A stretch of DNA of 64,000 nt from Dipteris shenzhenensis (taxonomy: Eukaryota > Polypodiophyta > Polypodiopsida > Gleicheniales), in NCBI GenBank assembly GCA_047967505.1, contig CM106538.1, one strand, 5' to 3'. This document shows positions 1-11,600 of this stretch, one piece after another; the stretch's first letter is position 1; each line of letters starts with the position of its first letter. The notes under the pieces were generated by a model. The model was given only the letters and a program-made list of their open reading frames with translations. It did no database searches and had not been told where the DNA came from. Made by a program: the position numbers and the translations under genes.

Positions 1-749
1 TTCCTGTAATAAATTTGTATACAACCTCTACCAACAAGTGTTTACTACATTGCCAAATCATGATTTATTGGAGAAGATATCTTATGCATCATTTTCAATA
101 AATGGTGTATCTTTACACCACCTCTATGTTAGATATTTTATGCATCATTTTTAAAAAATGGAGTATCTTTACACCACCTTTATGTTGATAGCATCAACTC
201 TTGAATTCTCAGTATAAATAATTAAAAATTAATTAGTAACAATCATGAAATTATTTAACAGAGAATTATTAAGAAACTATTTTGTAAAAAAATTAAAAAT
301 AATTAATTAAGGCTCCGTTAACAACCAATAATTTTTTTTAAGAAACTACTTAGTAAATATTGTTAATTAGAAAATTAATTAAAGAGTTAACGAGAATATG
401 AAATAGAAATTTAATATTTAATTAAGAAATTACCTTAAAAATGATCATTGAGAAGTTAATTTTTTATTTTTATAGTGAAAATGACTGGAAGAGGGACAAT
501 GAGTTAATTTTTTATGTCAAATTTGCAAAATATTGTATTAGAAAAGAATTTTCCTTCTCCTTACATTCTCTTCCCTACCCACACCTCTATTTTTGTTTTG
601 TAGGCCACGGTTATGTGGAGGTGAATATATGCAAGGCTCCAAAAACACCCATTTTTTTAGTGTACTAGGTGAATATGATGTAAAGGTGATTGGTTTGGGA
701 AAAAACTCCAAAATAAGATAAAAAGTCCAAAATTTATGAATACTATGTT
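1..749. mobile_element. B-side end of a third copy of the two-gene element (truncated by window edge)
   Basis: This AT-rich, non-coding stretch ends at about 749 where a CACTA transposase sequence begins. The end, read inward from 749, is ACATAGTATTCATAAATTTT then GGACT. This closely resembles the A-side end of copy 2 at 60,330 (ACATACTATTC...TTTTTGGACT) and the inverted repeats of copy 1. Bases 76-185 hold two 55-bp units containing TTATGCATCATTTT and GTATCTTTACACCACC. Related units lie immediately downstream of gene B' (38,700-38,824, opposite strand), so this should be the end next to a gene B copy lying left of the window. Assigning it to the family is inference from these two matches. 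Confidence 0.55.
76..185. repeat. two 55-bp subterminal units with GTGTATC...ACACC
   Basis: Two imperfect direct repeats start at about 76 and 131. Each has TTATGCATCATTTT followed by G(T/A)GTATCTTTACACCACC, which contains a short inverted repeat (GGTGTA / TACACC). Related units flank the 3' end of gene B' at 38,700-38,824. Confidence 0.7.
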
Positions 750-1430
750 TGGCCCAAAGCCCTTTAAATGTCATTAACCTCCATCCTGTTCCATAATATT
801 TGCAACCATCTACCAAAGGGACTAGATACACATCTATGTTCTTCACCTTATGCTTGCCTAGCAAGATGAGTGCCAATGTCAGATGCTCGTTCTTTATGTT
901 CAACCACCAAGGGATATTGTAAATTGTGACCACCACTGGCCATGTGGGCCATGATGTGGAATGATGCCTTAATGTGAATTAACACCTTCCATAGCCAATC
1001 CAAGACACAAATGCCAAGGCTCAAGCCCAAACTATCTCTTTTCCATGTGTCTCCAAGCCTTTCTAGTTGCAGGGATCCTTACTGTTTCATCCATAGAGTG
1101 GTTGCAAGAATTCTAATCCATAAGTCGAGCCAGTGATCCACAACAAAATAGGTGTGAGATGCATATTAAGATGGGCATGTGTCGGAGTACCTTTCTCAAA
1201 ATCTTGTCTCCTTGTGTGTCTTTCTTGTATTGCGATACACCACATTGTGGACAAGTTGTAGAGTACTCATATGTTCCTCTACAAAGAATGCAATCATAAG
1301 GACATGCATGAATTGACTTGTAATCCATTCCTAATGATGCAAATATTTTCGTTGCATCCTTTCTTGGGTTGAAAATCACATTGCACTTTGGAATTAATGT
1401 TTGCAGCAACCTAAGACATCGATCCATTCA
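750..1430 (-). pseudogene. CACTA (En/Spm) tnp2-type transposase remnant
   Basis: Minus-strand translation shows the pre-catalytic part of plant CACTA TNP2 transposases. A Cys-rich segment comes first: HACPYDCILCRGTYEYSTTC then PQCG, at about 1,225-1,310, followed by KVLRHMPI. Further on, in another frame, are SWPVVVTIYNIPWWL and KNIDVYLVPLVD (about 800-930), which match the TNP2 pattern CWPV..YN.PPW and DIDVYL.PL. At least one frameshift and several stops separate these blocks. The sequence ends at about 750, exactly where the copy-3 terminus starts, so the element appears to have inserted here. No catalytic core is left. The family call rests on these motifs. Confidence 0.8.
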
Positions 1431-1510
1431 ATGTATTTGAAACATGGAATTGGAAGCAGATGCAATATAATTGGAGGCATCCAACTCATTCCAATCATCC
1501 TTAGACATAT
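1431..1510 (-). other. short copia gag-like filler between two remnants
   Basis: Between the CACTA and copia F remnants, the minus strand reads DMSKDDWNELDA. The same string occurs in the gag of copia D (about 34,265-34,300). About 80 bp of gag-like DNA is therefore joined directly to an integrase fragment, as in filler DNA at a repair junction. Confidence 0.45.
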
Positions 1511-2131
1511 CTAGAGGCAACCCTTTGCCTTTTAGCATGCACCGTGCCATCTCCATGAGCATTCTATTCTTTTGTTTAGCCACATCATTCTACTGAGGAG
1601 TATATGGTGTAGTGCATTGGTGTACAATGCACATTTCCAACATATGTGCATCAAAAGCATGAGACAAGTAATCCTCACCTCTATCTGTTCTGAGTCTGTG
1701 CACTTTGCATCTCGATTCCATTCTCGACCATAGAAACAAAATGTCAAAAATTGGCAACACATCAAATTTTTCCTTCAATGGCTACACTTAGGCGTACTTG
1801 AATAAATGTCACAAACTCTCAATGCTTGTTTCTACATAGGCCCACAAATGTCACTTTCTATGAACAAGATACACTTTTTGAACAACTCTAATGGTCCCAT
1901 CTTTTTAAAGGCATGCTAGTGCATCTTCAAAAGAATGCAATCCTCACATACATGTTTAGGAGGAGTGTCCAAATTTGGCAATGCATACACCATTTGCAAT
2001 GTTTTAAGTGCCAAAATACTGTCAGAGTTGACATGCCCAAACCTGGCATGCCACAACTCTACATCCTACATGGTAGAGGTAGAAAGGGAAGAAACCAATG
2101 CATCATGAGATTGTCACTCATACACATCAAG
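1480..2131 (-). pseudogene. Ty1/copia remnant F (GAG-pre-integrase and integrase)
   Basis: Read on the minus strand from 2,131 down: ELWHARFGHVN (the LWHxRLGH zinc-binding start of the GAG-pre-integrase domain), VYALPNLDTPPKHVCEDC, SDICGPM, then LRTDRGEDYLSHAF and VAKQKNRMLMEMARCMLKGK, the integrase core. Several stops and frame changes break it. It is cut on the right at 2,131 by the LTR of copia B, implying that copia B inserted into it. The N-terminal half of copia F is not seen elsewhere in the window. Confidence 0.8.
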
Positions 2132-2437
2132 TGTAAAGATTGTAGGAGAGAGAGAGGAGACTCGCTTGCAGCTTTCTTCATAGCATATACAAAGTGGGAG
2201 AGACACAAAGGAGGTTGAAGTATCTTCTTCTTCTTACTTGCAAATAGCACACAACAGCATAACAATATGAGAGTGGTTACACCCTCTATATCTAACCCTA
2301 AAGTACATGGCTCATGTGTGAACCCAAACCAACATACGTGACTAGCTAACTACGCCACAAATACAACTAACCATGTCGGTGACATAAATGATAGTCACCC
2401 ACGGGATACATCAGGGGTGGAGCTTGCTATCTCAACA
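2132..2437 (-). repeat. 3' LTR of copia B
   Basis: On the minus strand this starts TGTTGAGATAGC directly after an R-rich tract (GAGGAGGAG) and ends CTTTACA. It resembles the LTR of copia C (TGTTGAGATATC...CTTCACA, 54,625-54,974), including the shared TTTATGTCACCGAC block. Length is about 306 bp. The matching 5' LTR is not in the window. Confidence 0.75.
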
Positions 2438-4998
2438 CTCCTCCTCAAGCTCAAATCCAAGTCATGTACACCAAACAAGCTTCTGAATCTACGAAGCTTC
2501 TCTGTACCTAGTGCCTTTGTGAAAACATCAGCCACCTGATCCTTGGCACTAACATATTGAAGATCAACCTCACCTGCTATAACCTTCTCCCTCACAAAGT
2601 GATAATGCACCTCAATGTGCTTTGTCTAGCATGACTGGGTTATTAGCGAGCATAATGCTGCTAATGTTGTCACAATAAATGACAACTACTCCCTGCACTG
2701 ACTATCCCATATCTACAAGTAGCTTTTGTAACCAAGCCACCTCACATGCAGCCATAGGTGCACCTCTGTGCTTGATAAGGCAATTGTCGTCTATTTCTTG
2801 CTGCTCTAATTGATTGCAGCACTCCCAAGAGAACATAAAACCACTTGTAGATCTCTTGTTTGAGATACTAACGTCCCAATCAGAATCTATGTACCCATGT
2901 ACCTCAATAGGACTCCTAACCTCATAAAATAGTCCATAATGCAATGTGGACTTCACATACCTCAATATGCACCTAGTTGCATCCAAATGTGGCTTTCTCG
3001 GCACTTACATAAGCTGACTCACCAACCCCACAACATAGCTCAAATTTGGTCTGGTGATAGTCATGTATATCAAACTACCTACTATGCGTCTGTACATAGT
3101 AAGGTCTTCAAGAAACTCTCCTGTATCTACACTGAGCTTCACATTCTGCTCTAATGGAATAGAAATAGGCTTACAACCTGTCATCCCATACTTGGACAGC
3201 ATGTCCAAACCATATTGCCTCTGCAATAGCCATATCCAACTTGGGGATTTAATAACCTCAATGCCCAAGAAGTAACACAGCTCTCCCAAATCCTTCATTT
3301 CAACTTTCTGCTTCAAACATAGCTTGACGTCACTGATGTCTACATCATTATCACCTGTGATAATCAAGCATCAACATAGATGACCACAAGCACAATCCTC
3401 TTATATGTTCTCTTCACATATAGTGAAAAATCTTCATTGGAAATTTGAAAAACAATAGTGACAAGATATTGCCCAATCTTGTTTGATCATGCCCTAGGCA
3501 CTTGTTTCAAGCCATACAAGGCTTTGGGCAACCTGCATACAAAGTTCGGGTGTGCATCAACTTCATATCCTTCTAGCTGCACCATATACACCTCTTCTTG
3601 CAAATCACCATGCAAGAAGGCATTATTTACGTCCATCTGATGCAAAGACCATCCTTTTGCAAGTAGCCATAGCAATTACTGCTCTCATGGTTGCCATCCT
3701 TGCAACCGGGCTAAAAGTTTCCTCATAATCAATGCCATATGTCTATGCATACCCTTTGGCAACCAATATTGCCTTGTACCTGCTCATAAACCCATGTGCA
3801 TTGTGCTTAACTTTGTAAACCCACTTACAACCAATCACCTTCTTATCTTAAGGCAAAGGCATCAAATCCCAACTGTAGTTTGCATCCAAGGCTGCCATCT
3901 CCTCATCCATGGCTGCTTCCCAATTTTTCTACCAAACTGCATCCTCAAAGCATGTGGGCTCTCAGCATCTTGTATAACTTTCACCATGTAAGCATAGTGA
4001 TAGGATATATACCTGTCATACCTCAGCCTGTCAACTGGGTATGTCACACATGTGGACCTGCGTGCCCCTGGATCACTTCCAAGAGTCTTCAAAGCATTCT
4101 TTCTTTTCCTTACACTAGATGTAATAACTGAGGGAATCCCAAGTTCCTCATCAAGAATCATTTCAGAGCCACTTGACTCTCCATCAACATGAGAGTGACT
4201 AACAAACACATCAACTGTAGGAGCTTGGTCACCTTTTCCTTTCCTTTATGTGATACCTGTGTACCACTATCTGGACTGCCATGAGATGATCCAATCGATC
4301 TAAGTCTTCCTGTCCATGCATTGGATCCACTGCTAGAGGACTCAATAGGTCCACTCGAAACTTGTGATTGCTGCTCTTCATTTGCTACAGCATTACCATT
4401 TTCTGCATCTACATCTCCTGACACTTTTATTGGTGAATACCAGCAACTCATTTCATGAAATACAACATATCTCCTCACCTACATTTTGCGAGTGAAAGGG
4501 TTATAACAGTGATACTCTTTTTGATGTGCAGAGAATACCCAATGAAGATGCACTTTTCGGCTTTTGGATCAAGCTTTTTTCTTTTCAATTCAGGAATTTG
4601 AACATAAGCTATGCAAACAAATACTTTCAAGTGAGAAATTTCCGGTTTTCTACTTGTAAACACTTGTTGAGGCATCATGCCATGAGCAACTGTAGTTGGG
4701 GTTCTATTCATAATATAGTCAGCAGTTGCTACTACTTCAACCCAATGGATATCTGGCCAATGTTTCTCATTGAGCAATGCACGTTCAACTTCTGTAGAAT
4801 GTCTGTTCTTTCTTTCTGCAACCCCATTTTGCTGAGGAGTGGATCTGCATGAGTATTTTCACTGAATACCTTGTTCTAGTAGATATGCACTAAACTCATT
4901 GGAGAAATATTCTCCCCCCCATCTGATCTCAGCAACTTTATTTGTAGCCCTGTTTCCTTTTCAACCATAGCCTTACAGCTCTTGAAGTGGTCGAACAC
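2395..4998 (-). pseudogene. copia B pol: RNase H, reverse transcriptase and C-terminal integrase
   Basis: From right to left on the minus strand: integrase ([17 protein letters not shown], then MNRTPTTVAHGM and [13 protein letters not shown] at 4,480-4,990), a linker, RT ([20 protein letters not shown] at about 3,590-3,640; MKDLGELCYFLGIEV at 3,240-3,290; RPNLSYVVG at about 3,030) and RNase H (DQVADVFTKALG at 2,500). The closest relative in the window is copia C. Many stops and frameshifts make it dead. The integrase stops abruptly at 4,998 and continues at 29,842 on the far side of copy 1, which is direct evidence that the 24.8-kb block was inserted here. Confidence 0.9.
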
Positions 4999-5028
4999 TT
5001 AAAACACCTATTTCATTAATTTTGGACT
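4999..5028 (+). repeat. left terminal inverted repeat of copy 1
   Basis: A 30-bp sequence, identical over its full length to the reverse complement of 29,812-29,841. The core reads AAAACACCTATTTCATTAAT and ends TTTTGGACT. A second GTCC motif follows at 5,038. The left flank ends CACTT (4,996-5,000) and the right flank has AACTT (29,841-29,845), a possible short imperfect target-site duplication. Confidence 0.85.
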
Positions 5029-5656
5029 CTTGCACTGTCCAAATTCATTTTGTGAGATAATTCTGGATAAAACATTTCAAAAAAAGAGGCTCTTATAAAA
5101 CAAAACATTGAGTCAAAAAGGAAGATTTAAAAAAATCAAATTAGAAAAAATGACGTGAGATGTTAAAAATAGAGTACATCACATTGTTAAAAGAGACAAA
5201 AAAGTAAGATTTTAAAAAATCAAATTAGAAAAAATGGCGTGACATGTTATGAAAACTAGAGTACATTTCAAAAAGAGCACATCACATTTGTAAAGAAGTA
5301 GATCATATTACTCAAAGCCATATGGTGCCAAAAAACACCTTAATACAGTCTCTCTTAACATCATCTTAACATCACATTTGTACAAGAAGTAGATCATATT
5401 ACTCAAAGCCATATGGTGTCAAAAAACACCTTAATACAAGGCCATATGGTGTCAAAAAACACCTTAATACAAAGCCATATGGTGTCAAAAAACACCTTAA
5501 TACAGTCTCTCTTATCTAAGTCTAGAAGATCTCATCATTGGTCTCTCTTATCTTCTCAACAACCCAATCCTTCACTGCCTCCACAGCTGTATCCTCAACA
5601 TAATTACATGAGAAGAAGAAGTTTAAGCAATCACAAATTGTTTCTTTATAATTTCT
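5029..5656. repeat. A-side subterminal region of copy 1 with 33-bp tandem units
   Basis: Non-coding. Three 33-bp units (GCCATATGGTGTCAAAAAAC core) lie at 5,405-5,503, with a fourth at about 5,314. Before them are two longer direct repeats sharing AAAATCAAATTAGAAAAAAT (about 5,125 and 5,215). No gene is seen. Confidence 0.7.
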
Positions 5657-5974
5657 CTAAGAGGCTCTTATTGTTCTCTCAGCATCCGCATCAAATCGCC
5701 CATGACGAGAGCTACGATAACGCAGGTTACTTAAGAAATCTAATAGATCTTGTCGTGCTTTTATCATACGTCTTAGAAGTCTTTCACTGTCTACTATCTT
5801 GAGAGTCTCCTCCCTCTCTGCGTGCCTTTGTGCAGCAAATTCCTCTCTCTCCATGTGTGTCAAAGGAGAACCTTGTCGAATTCTGGCCTCTCTCTGTGCT
5901 CCTTGGTCAGCAATCCATTCTTTGAGATTGTTAATTCCGAACTCCACGTCTTCGACAATGCCAAGGACATCCAT
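5657..5974 (-). CDS. small charged protein, unknown (possible third element gene)
   Basis: A 105-codon minus-strand ORF, rich in Arg, Glu and Asp, with a probable amphipathic helix or coiled coil (THMEREEFAAQRHAEREETL and SERLLRRMIKARQDLLDFL). It lies in an otherwise repetitive part of copy 1, 1.2 kb beyond the end of gene A on the same strand. I recognise no family. It may be a genuine small gene, a 3' exon of a longer transcript, or a chance ORF. The upstream segment at 6,010-6,055 has been amplified into the minisatellite that follows. There is no counterpart in copy 2. Confidence 0.35.
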   Translation of the reverse strand: MDVLGIVEDVEFGINNLKEWIADQGAQREARIRQGSPLTHMEREEFAAQRHAEREETLKIVDSERLLRRMIKARQDLLDFLSNLRYRSSRHGRFDADAERTIRAS

Positions 5975-7202
5975 GGGTGGGGAGATGATAAAGAAAGGGA
6001 GATGGACTACGATGCAAGAAAGAAGAGAGTGTCTGCGGAGGAAGAACTAAGATAGAAGATTACTTGGTTATCAAGATGGATGAAAGAAGACTCTGAGAGT
6101 GTTTGCGGAAGGACTAGGATAGAAGAATACAAGTTAATGAGAAGCACTAGGATGCAAGAAAGAAGAGAGTGTCTGCAAAAGAACTGTGATAGAAGAATAC
6201 TTGGTTATCAGGATGGATGAAAGAAGACTCTGAGAGTGTTTGCGGAAGGACTAGGATAGAAGAATACAAGAAGAATACAAGTTAATGTGAGAAGCACTAG
6301 GATGGATGAAAGAAGAGAGTGTTTGTGGAAGAACTAGGATAGAAGAATACTTGGTTATCAAGATGGATGAAAGAAGACTCTGAGAGTGTTTGCGGAAGAA
6401 CTAGGATAGAAGAATACAAGTTACTCAGAAGGATACTTGGTTATCAGGATGGATGAAAGAAGACTCTGAGAGTGTTTGCGGAAGGACTAGGATAGAAGAA
6501 TACAAGTTACTCAGAAGGACTAGGATGTAAGAAATAAGAGAGTGTTTGTGGAAAGACTAGGATGGAAGAATACAAGTGCACTAAGGCACGATGTGTTCAC
6601 TACGATAAGGATAAGGGTTGGAATAAAGTGAGTGGCACGATGTGTTCACTATGATAAGGGTTGGAATAAAGCGAGTGGAGATTGAATGCTCTACTTTAAG
6701 TGAGTGGAGATGATAAGAATAAGGGTTGGAATAAAGTGAGAGAAGCATTGCAAATGCTCTACTTTAAGTGAGTGGAGACTGTCCAACTGAATAAAATTCT
6801 CATTACACAAGGATTTATTTCCAAATAATCACATCATCACACATTCATATCATAAAATTGTGTGCATGAAGAAATATATTACAAATATTACATCATCACA
6901 TATTCATATCAAAATTCTCATCACACAAGGATTTATTTTCAAATAATCACATCATCACACATTCATATCATAAAATTGTGTGCATGAAATAAATATATTA
7001 CAAATATTACATCATCAAATATTCATATCAGAATTCCCATCACACAAGGATTTATTTCCAAATAATCACATCATCACACATTCATATCATAAAATTGTCT
7101 GCATAAAGAAATTATATAAATATCATGATTATGCCACTTAAGTAATAAGTCACAAATTGGTGTATAATCAACAAAAACTACAAACACAACATCATACATG
7201 CA
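5975..7202. repeat. minisatellites between the small ORF and the gene A stop codon
   Basis: Three blocks. At 6,010-6,580 are units built from GAAAGAAGACTCTGAGAGTG and ACTAGGATAGAAGAATAC, in two alternating lengths. At 6,580-6,790 are repeats of GATAAGGGTTGGAATAAAG. At 6,794-7,110 are about 2.7 copies of a 118-bp unit starting near AATTCTCATCACACAAGG. The remainder (7,110-7,202) is probably gene A 3' UTR. Confidence 0.75.
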
Positions 7203-8600
7203 TCACAACTCTTGTGATGCTTCTAGTGGAGACTCTGGCAACTCTTCGGACGCTTCCAATGGAGGCTGTGGTACTGTAGATGTACACTCGGTCTCTACTT
7301 CTTTTGTAGTATGTAGTGCTTTCGGAGTAGACTCAATATCCTCTTCCTTAAATGCCTTAAATGCAAGCGGAGGCGGTGGCAACTCTTCTGATGCTTCCAG
7401 TGGAGGCTGTGGTGCTGTAGGTGTACATTGGGTCTCTACTTCTTCTGTAGTATGCAGTGCTTTCATAGTAGACTCAGTCTCCTCTTCCTTAAAGGGAAGC
7501 TCTGGTATTGCTTCAGTTGCACGTTGTATTCTAATGGTAGCAATTAGGTCTCGAATGATTTCAGCCCTAAACAATTGTATATCCTCCTCTAAATATTTGA
7601 GCTCCAAAGAGTCTTCCGATGAGTTCTGTGGCATAAGTGAGAAAATTTCTTTGAAAATCAACATGCAGTTGTAGGCAACTCTCCACCCACAACTATGCCC
7701 ATCTTCCTGCTCTACTACTAAACGCTTTTGGAAGTCTACCGAGTCTTTGTACTGTCCTGTTTCTTTGATAGCAGATACCAACTTCTCAATCGACCTGCTC
7801 ATCGTGACATATTAAAAAAACTTAGTGTATCTATCACATAAGGTACATAATATAGAAGTAACAACAGATTAATAGAATACTTACGTTTGCACTGAGCCAT
7901 GAAAGCCTGCAATGGAGTTAACAAACCAACAATAGTTGTCTTCAAGGTTCCAAACCACCAGACTCCAATGTTCCCTACACGAATAATTAAGAACCATTAT
8001 TATTTAACACAATGTTGCCAGTACAAGATGAAAATAAAGGTTGCCATGATACTTACATCTCATGATATGCCATAAATAGGACTCGCACGCCATGTAAATG
8101 TAAAGGCTGTAATAATTTACAAACATCGGCTATTGTCTTTCTGCTATCGCTAAGTATAGGAGAAAGGAGGGAATCCAACATATACGCACGATTTTGTACG
8201 ACTCTACCAAATCGTGAGATAACTATACTGCACCAACAAATAAATGAATATTAGCTTATTAGATTTAATCAAAATAAATGAATATTAGCTTATTAGCTTA
8301 TTAGATTAAATCAAAATATTGAATTATCAAGTAGAGAAAAAGTTTGTATCAAACCTGAGAATGGCCATCATAACGTTGTTATTGACCTCATTTGAAGCTC
8401 TAGAGAGAATTGAAATCTCTTCTCCCCCAAATTCAAGATACTGAGGTCTATGTTGAATCATAACCCTAACATTAAAAGAGCTTCCCAATTCTTTTAATGA
8501 GGCCATGTTTGTAGAGTTGAGGTCATCTATCCTCTTTGACTCTTTGATGGCATTCATTTCGCAATCAATGATTGCTCGAATGGTACATGTTATAAATGCA
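7203..8600 (-). other. gene A protease unit 3 (exons 9b-12) and C-terminal tail
   Basis: GEEISILSRASNEVNNNVM, HWSLVVWNL with His1712, WFVNS with Asn1729, EQEDGHSCGWRV with Gln1769 and Cys1775. Exons 10 and 11 are 171 and 90 nt. The last exon adds a tail with two copies of a roughly 40-residue Glu/Pro-rich repeat containing KALHTT.EVET.CT.T.PQPP. Confidence 0.8.
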
Positions 8601-11600
8601 TAGAGATGCAAATCCGTATATGTTGATAGTGTGGTGTCATTTTGCATCTCAAAAATTTGACCAAGTACCAAAAAGCAATTGTAGCCCACCCTCCATCCAC
8701 AATTATAGATGTGGCTATTATCTTGATGTGATACCTGACATGTTATATACTCTATTTGTTGTGCCAAGTCACATTGCCGCATTACTATGTCGATAGCATC
8801 TACTAATTTTCGAGCTGATCTGCATATCAAAACATATAACAACAGTGAATATGTGCATTGCATATCAATCTACATGTCAAGAAGTGACAACAAGTGTAGT
8901 CTATACTTACTCTAACACATTGCCATGGACGGATGTTATTGAGTTTGCAAAGAAGCACTTCTTCGCAAGGATGTCCACGACTACCAGACTCCAATGTGAG
9001 CTGCATTATCAATAAAGAATAATTACTGTGTTTGAGACAATTCTAGCAAATGCAATAGGAAAAACAAGTAGGGTTTGATGCTTACTTCTCATAATATGCT
9101 GTAAAAATAACTCGTGCGTCATTCATAGGAATGTGCTTCAACCACTTGCAAACATTCTCTATGGTTTCTTCTTTGTTGATAAGCACTTCCGAAATACGAG
9201 GATCGAGCATATATGAAACGCTTTGTATATTTTGCGGAAAATTTGCTATAACATTGCTATATTTAAAAAAAAAGTATTAGCTTCTTGGGTTTAATCAAAA
9301 TAAGCAAAGTATAAAGCCAAGGAAAAGGCTGCATCAAACCTGAGGATGGTTGTAATGACTTTGACATTAACCTCATTCTTAGGATTCAAGAGGATTGAAA
9401 TCTCTTCTTCACCAAATTCAAAAAAATGAGGTTGTTGTCGAATTAACAACATAGCAGTGAATGAACTTCCAATCTGCTCCAATAGATTCATATTTTTATG
9501 ACTCATCTTATTGAGGGAGTAGTCTACATCGTATTCTTCTTCACTTGCTATGTCCTCCATATCCTCCTTCTGCCATAAAAATATAAAAAAGTTATGCGAT
9601 GTACACATCCCAAATAAAGGCTTAAACAAGCAGATAAGGTTTCATATATGCTTTCATTAGTGTAAGTCTCTCCTCTGCTTGGAGCAAAAATTTAAAAAGG
9701 TTTCATACACGCTTTCATTAGAGTGAGTCTCTCCTTCTCTTGGATGAAAAATTTAAAAAGTTATGAGATTTACACATCCCAAATAAAAATAATGGTTTAA
9801 ATAATCATAGAAGTATAAAGATAGCATGCTTTCATTAGACAAGTTATGAGATTTATACATCCCAAATAAAATTAATGGTTTAAATAATTATAAAAGTATA
9901 AAGATAGTATGCTTTCATTAAACTCATTCTCTTCTCCTTTTGGAGGAAAATATAAAAAAGTTATGAGATTTATACATCCCACTTAAAGGCTGGAACAAGT
10001 ATACAAGTATAAAGATAAGGTTTTATACATGCTGCAATGTAGTCATATTTTCATGTTGTTTCCCAATGGTAGTAATTAGATGCTGAATACTCTCAGCCCG
10101 AAATGCTAGCAGATCAGCTTCTGTATATGATTCCATTTTGACTGGTAACTCCAGATCAAAAATCTCTCTAAGAAACAACATGCAGTTGTAGGCGACTCTC
10201 CACCCACAACTGTGTCCATCTTTTTGCTCCACTGGCAGACGTCTTTTGAATTCTACTTGATCTTGTTGCTCCGTGGTTGTTCTAACAGCAAATACTAGCC
10301 GATATGCAGCACTTTCCAGCATGACATATGAAATATATTAATATGTCATGATCATAAGATACAAAATAAGAAAGTATCAAAAATATTAAGAGAATAATTA
10401 CCTTGGGGAGTTGGCATGATAGCCTTCTATTGAATTCACAAACCATAAATGGTTGAGTTCAAGGTCCCAGAAGATCAGACTCCAATGTGAGCTACACAAC
10501 CAGAATAAAAATGATTATTGTTTTACACAAACTTGCCAAAGAAATAGTAAAAATAAGGTTAGAGTTGATACTTACGCCTCATGATAAGGCATTAAGATGA
10601 CTCGCACCCCATCTAAATTCAAAGGGCTTAACCAGGTACAGACATCTTCTATAGTCTTTTGAGGAGAGCTAAGAATAGAAGAAAGGAGAGCATCGAGCAT
10701 GTAGACACGATGCTGCACTGTACTAGAAAGTTGAGAAATAACTACACTGCACCAAGAAATAAACAAACATTAGCTCATAGAATTGATTTGCATTCTGCAC
10801 TAGGAAACTGATATATAACTGAACTGTGAATAAATAAACAAATGTTAGCTTATTGAAGTAGCAATAAATAAATAAACATTACCTGAGAATGGCCAAGATA
10901 ACATTGTCATTAACCTCTTTTAAAGAATTGGAGAGGATTGAAACCTCCTCTCTACCAAAGCTTAAATACTGAGGTTCTCGTTTCAAAACGATCTTAACTT
11001 GAAATGAGCTCTCCATTTTATCTAATGCAGCTAAATTTGATTTTTCAATCAAATTTAGAGGTGGTTGCATTGTTGAAGTGGAAGGGAGTGCCTCCGTATT
11101 GACTTCATCTATTTCTTCTCCCTCTATTGCCTGTAAATAAATATGAGAGATTAGAGTCATTATCTTTAAATTTAAATCTTATTTAAAAAATTGTATTTAG
11201 TTGAGAAATAGAGAGTTCATACCGCTAAGTATTGTCGTAGTGGCCTTTTTTCATAACCCTGCGAGCCATAATTATCAAAGAGGGCATCATCATATTTGTC
11301 TTCATCCACCAACCTCTCTGTGAATGGGTCATGTAAGTCCATCTTTTCATCATTAACAACTGGGACATTATGATCTTCAAGGTAATCATCCATGTCATCG
11401 GTGTCCTTGTGGTCTATCTCTTTTTCATAGCCTGTGGTTAGATCTGCTTGAAGCTGGAAATAGGCCATGAAATGCTTATTTTCAATAATATTGGTGGAGT
11501 TGCCTTTTCTTAGGAGATCCTCAAATAAATATCCCATCCTGCACAAGGTGACCTCCCAACCTGCCGGCAGCAAATTCTCCATCATGGTAAGCAAGAGACT

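Noticed and set aside
538-936. 132-codon minus-strand ORF as an independent gene
   Set aside because: Its beginning and middle are CACTA TNP2 sequence; its end runs across the copy-3 terminus.
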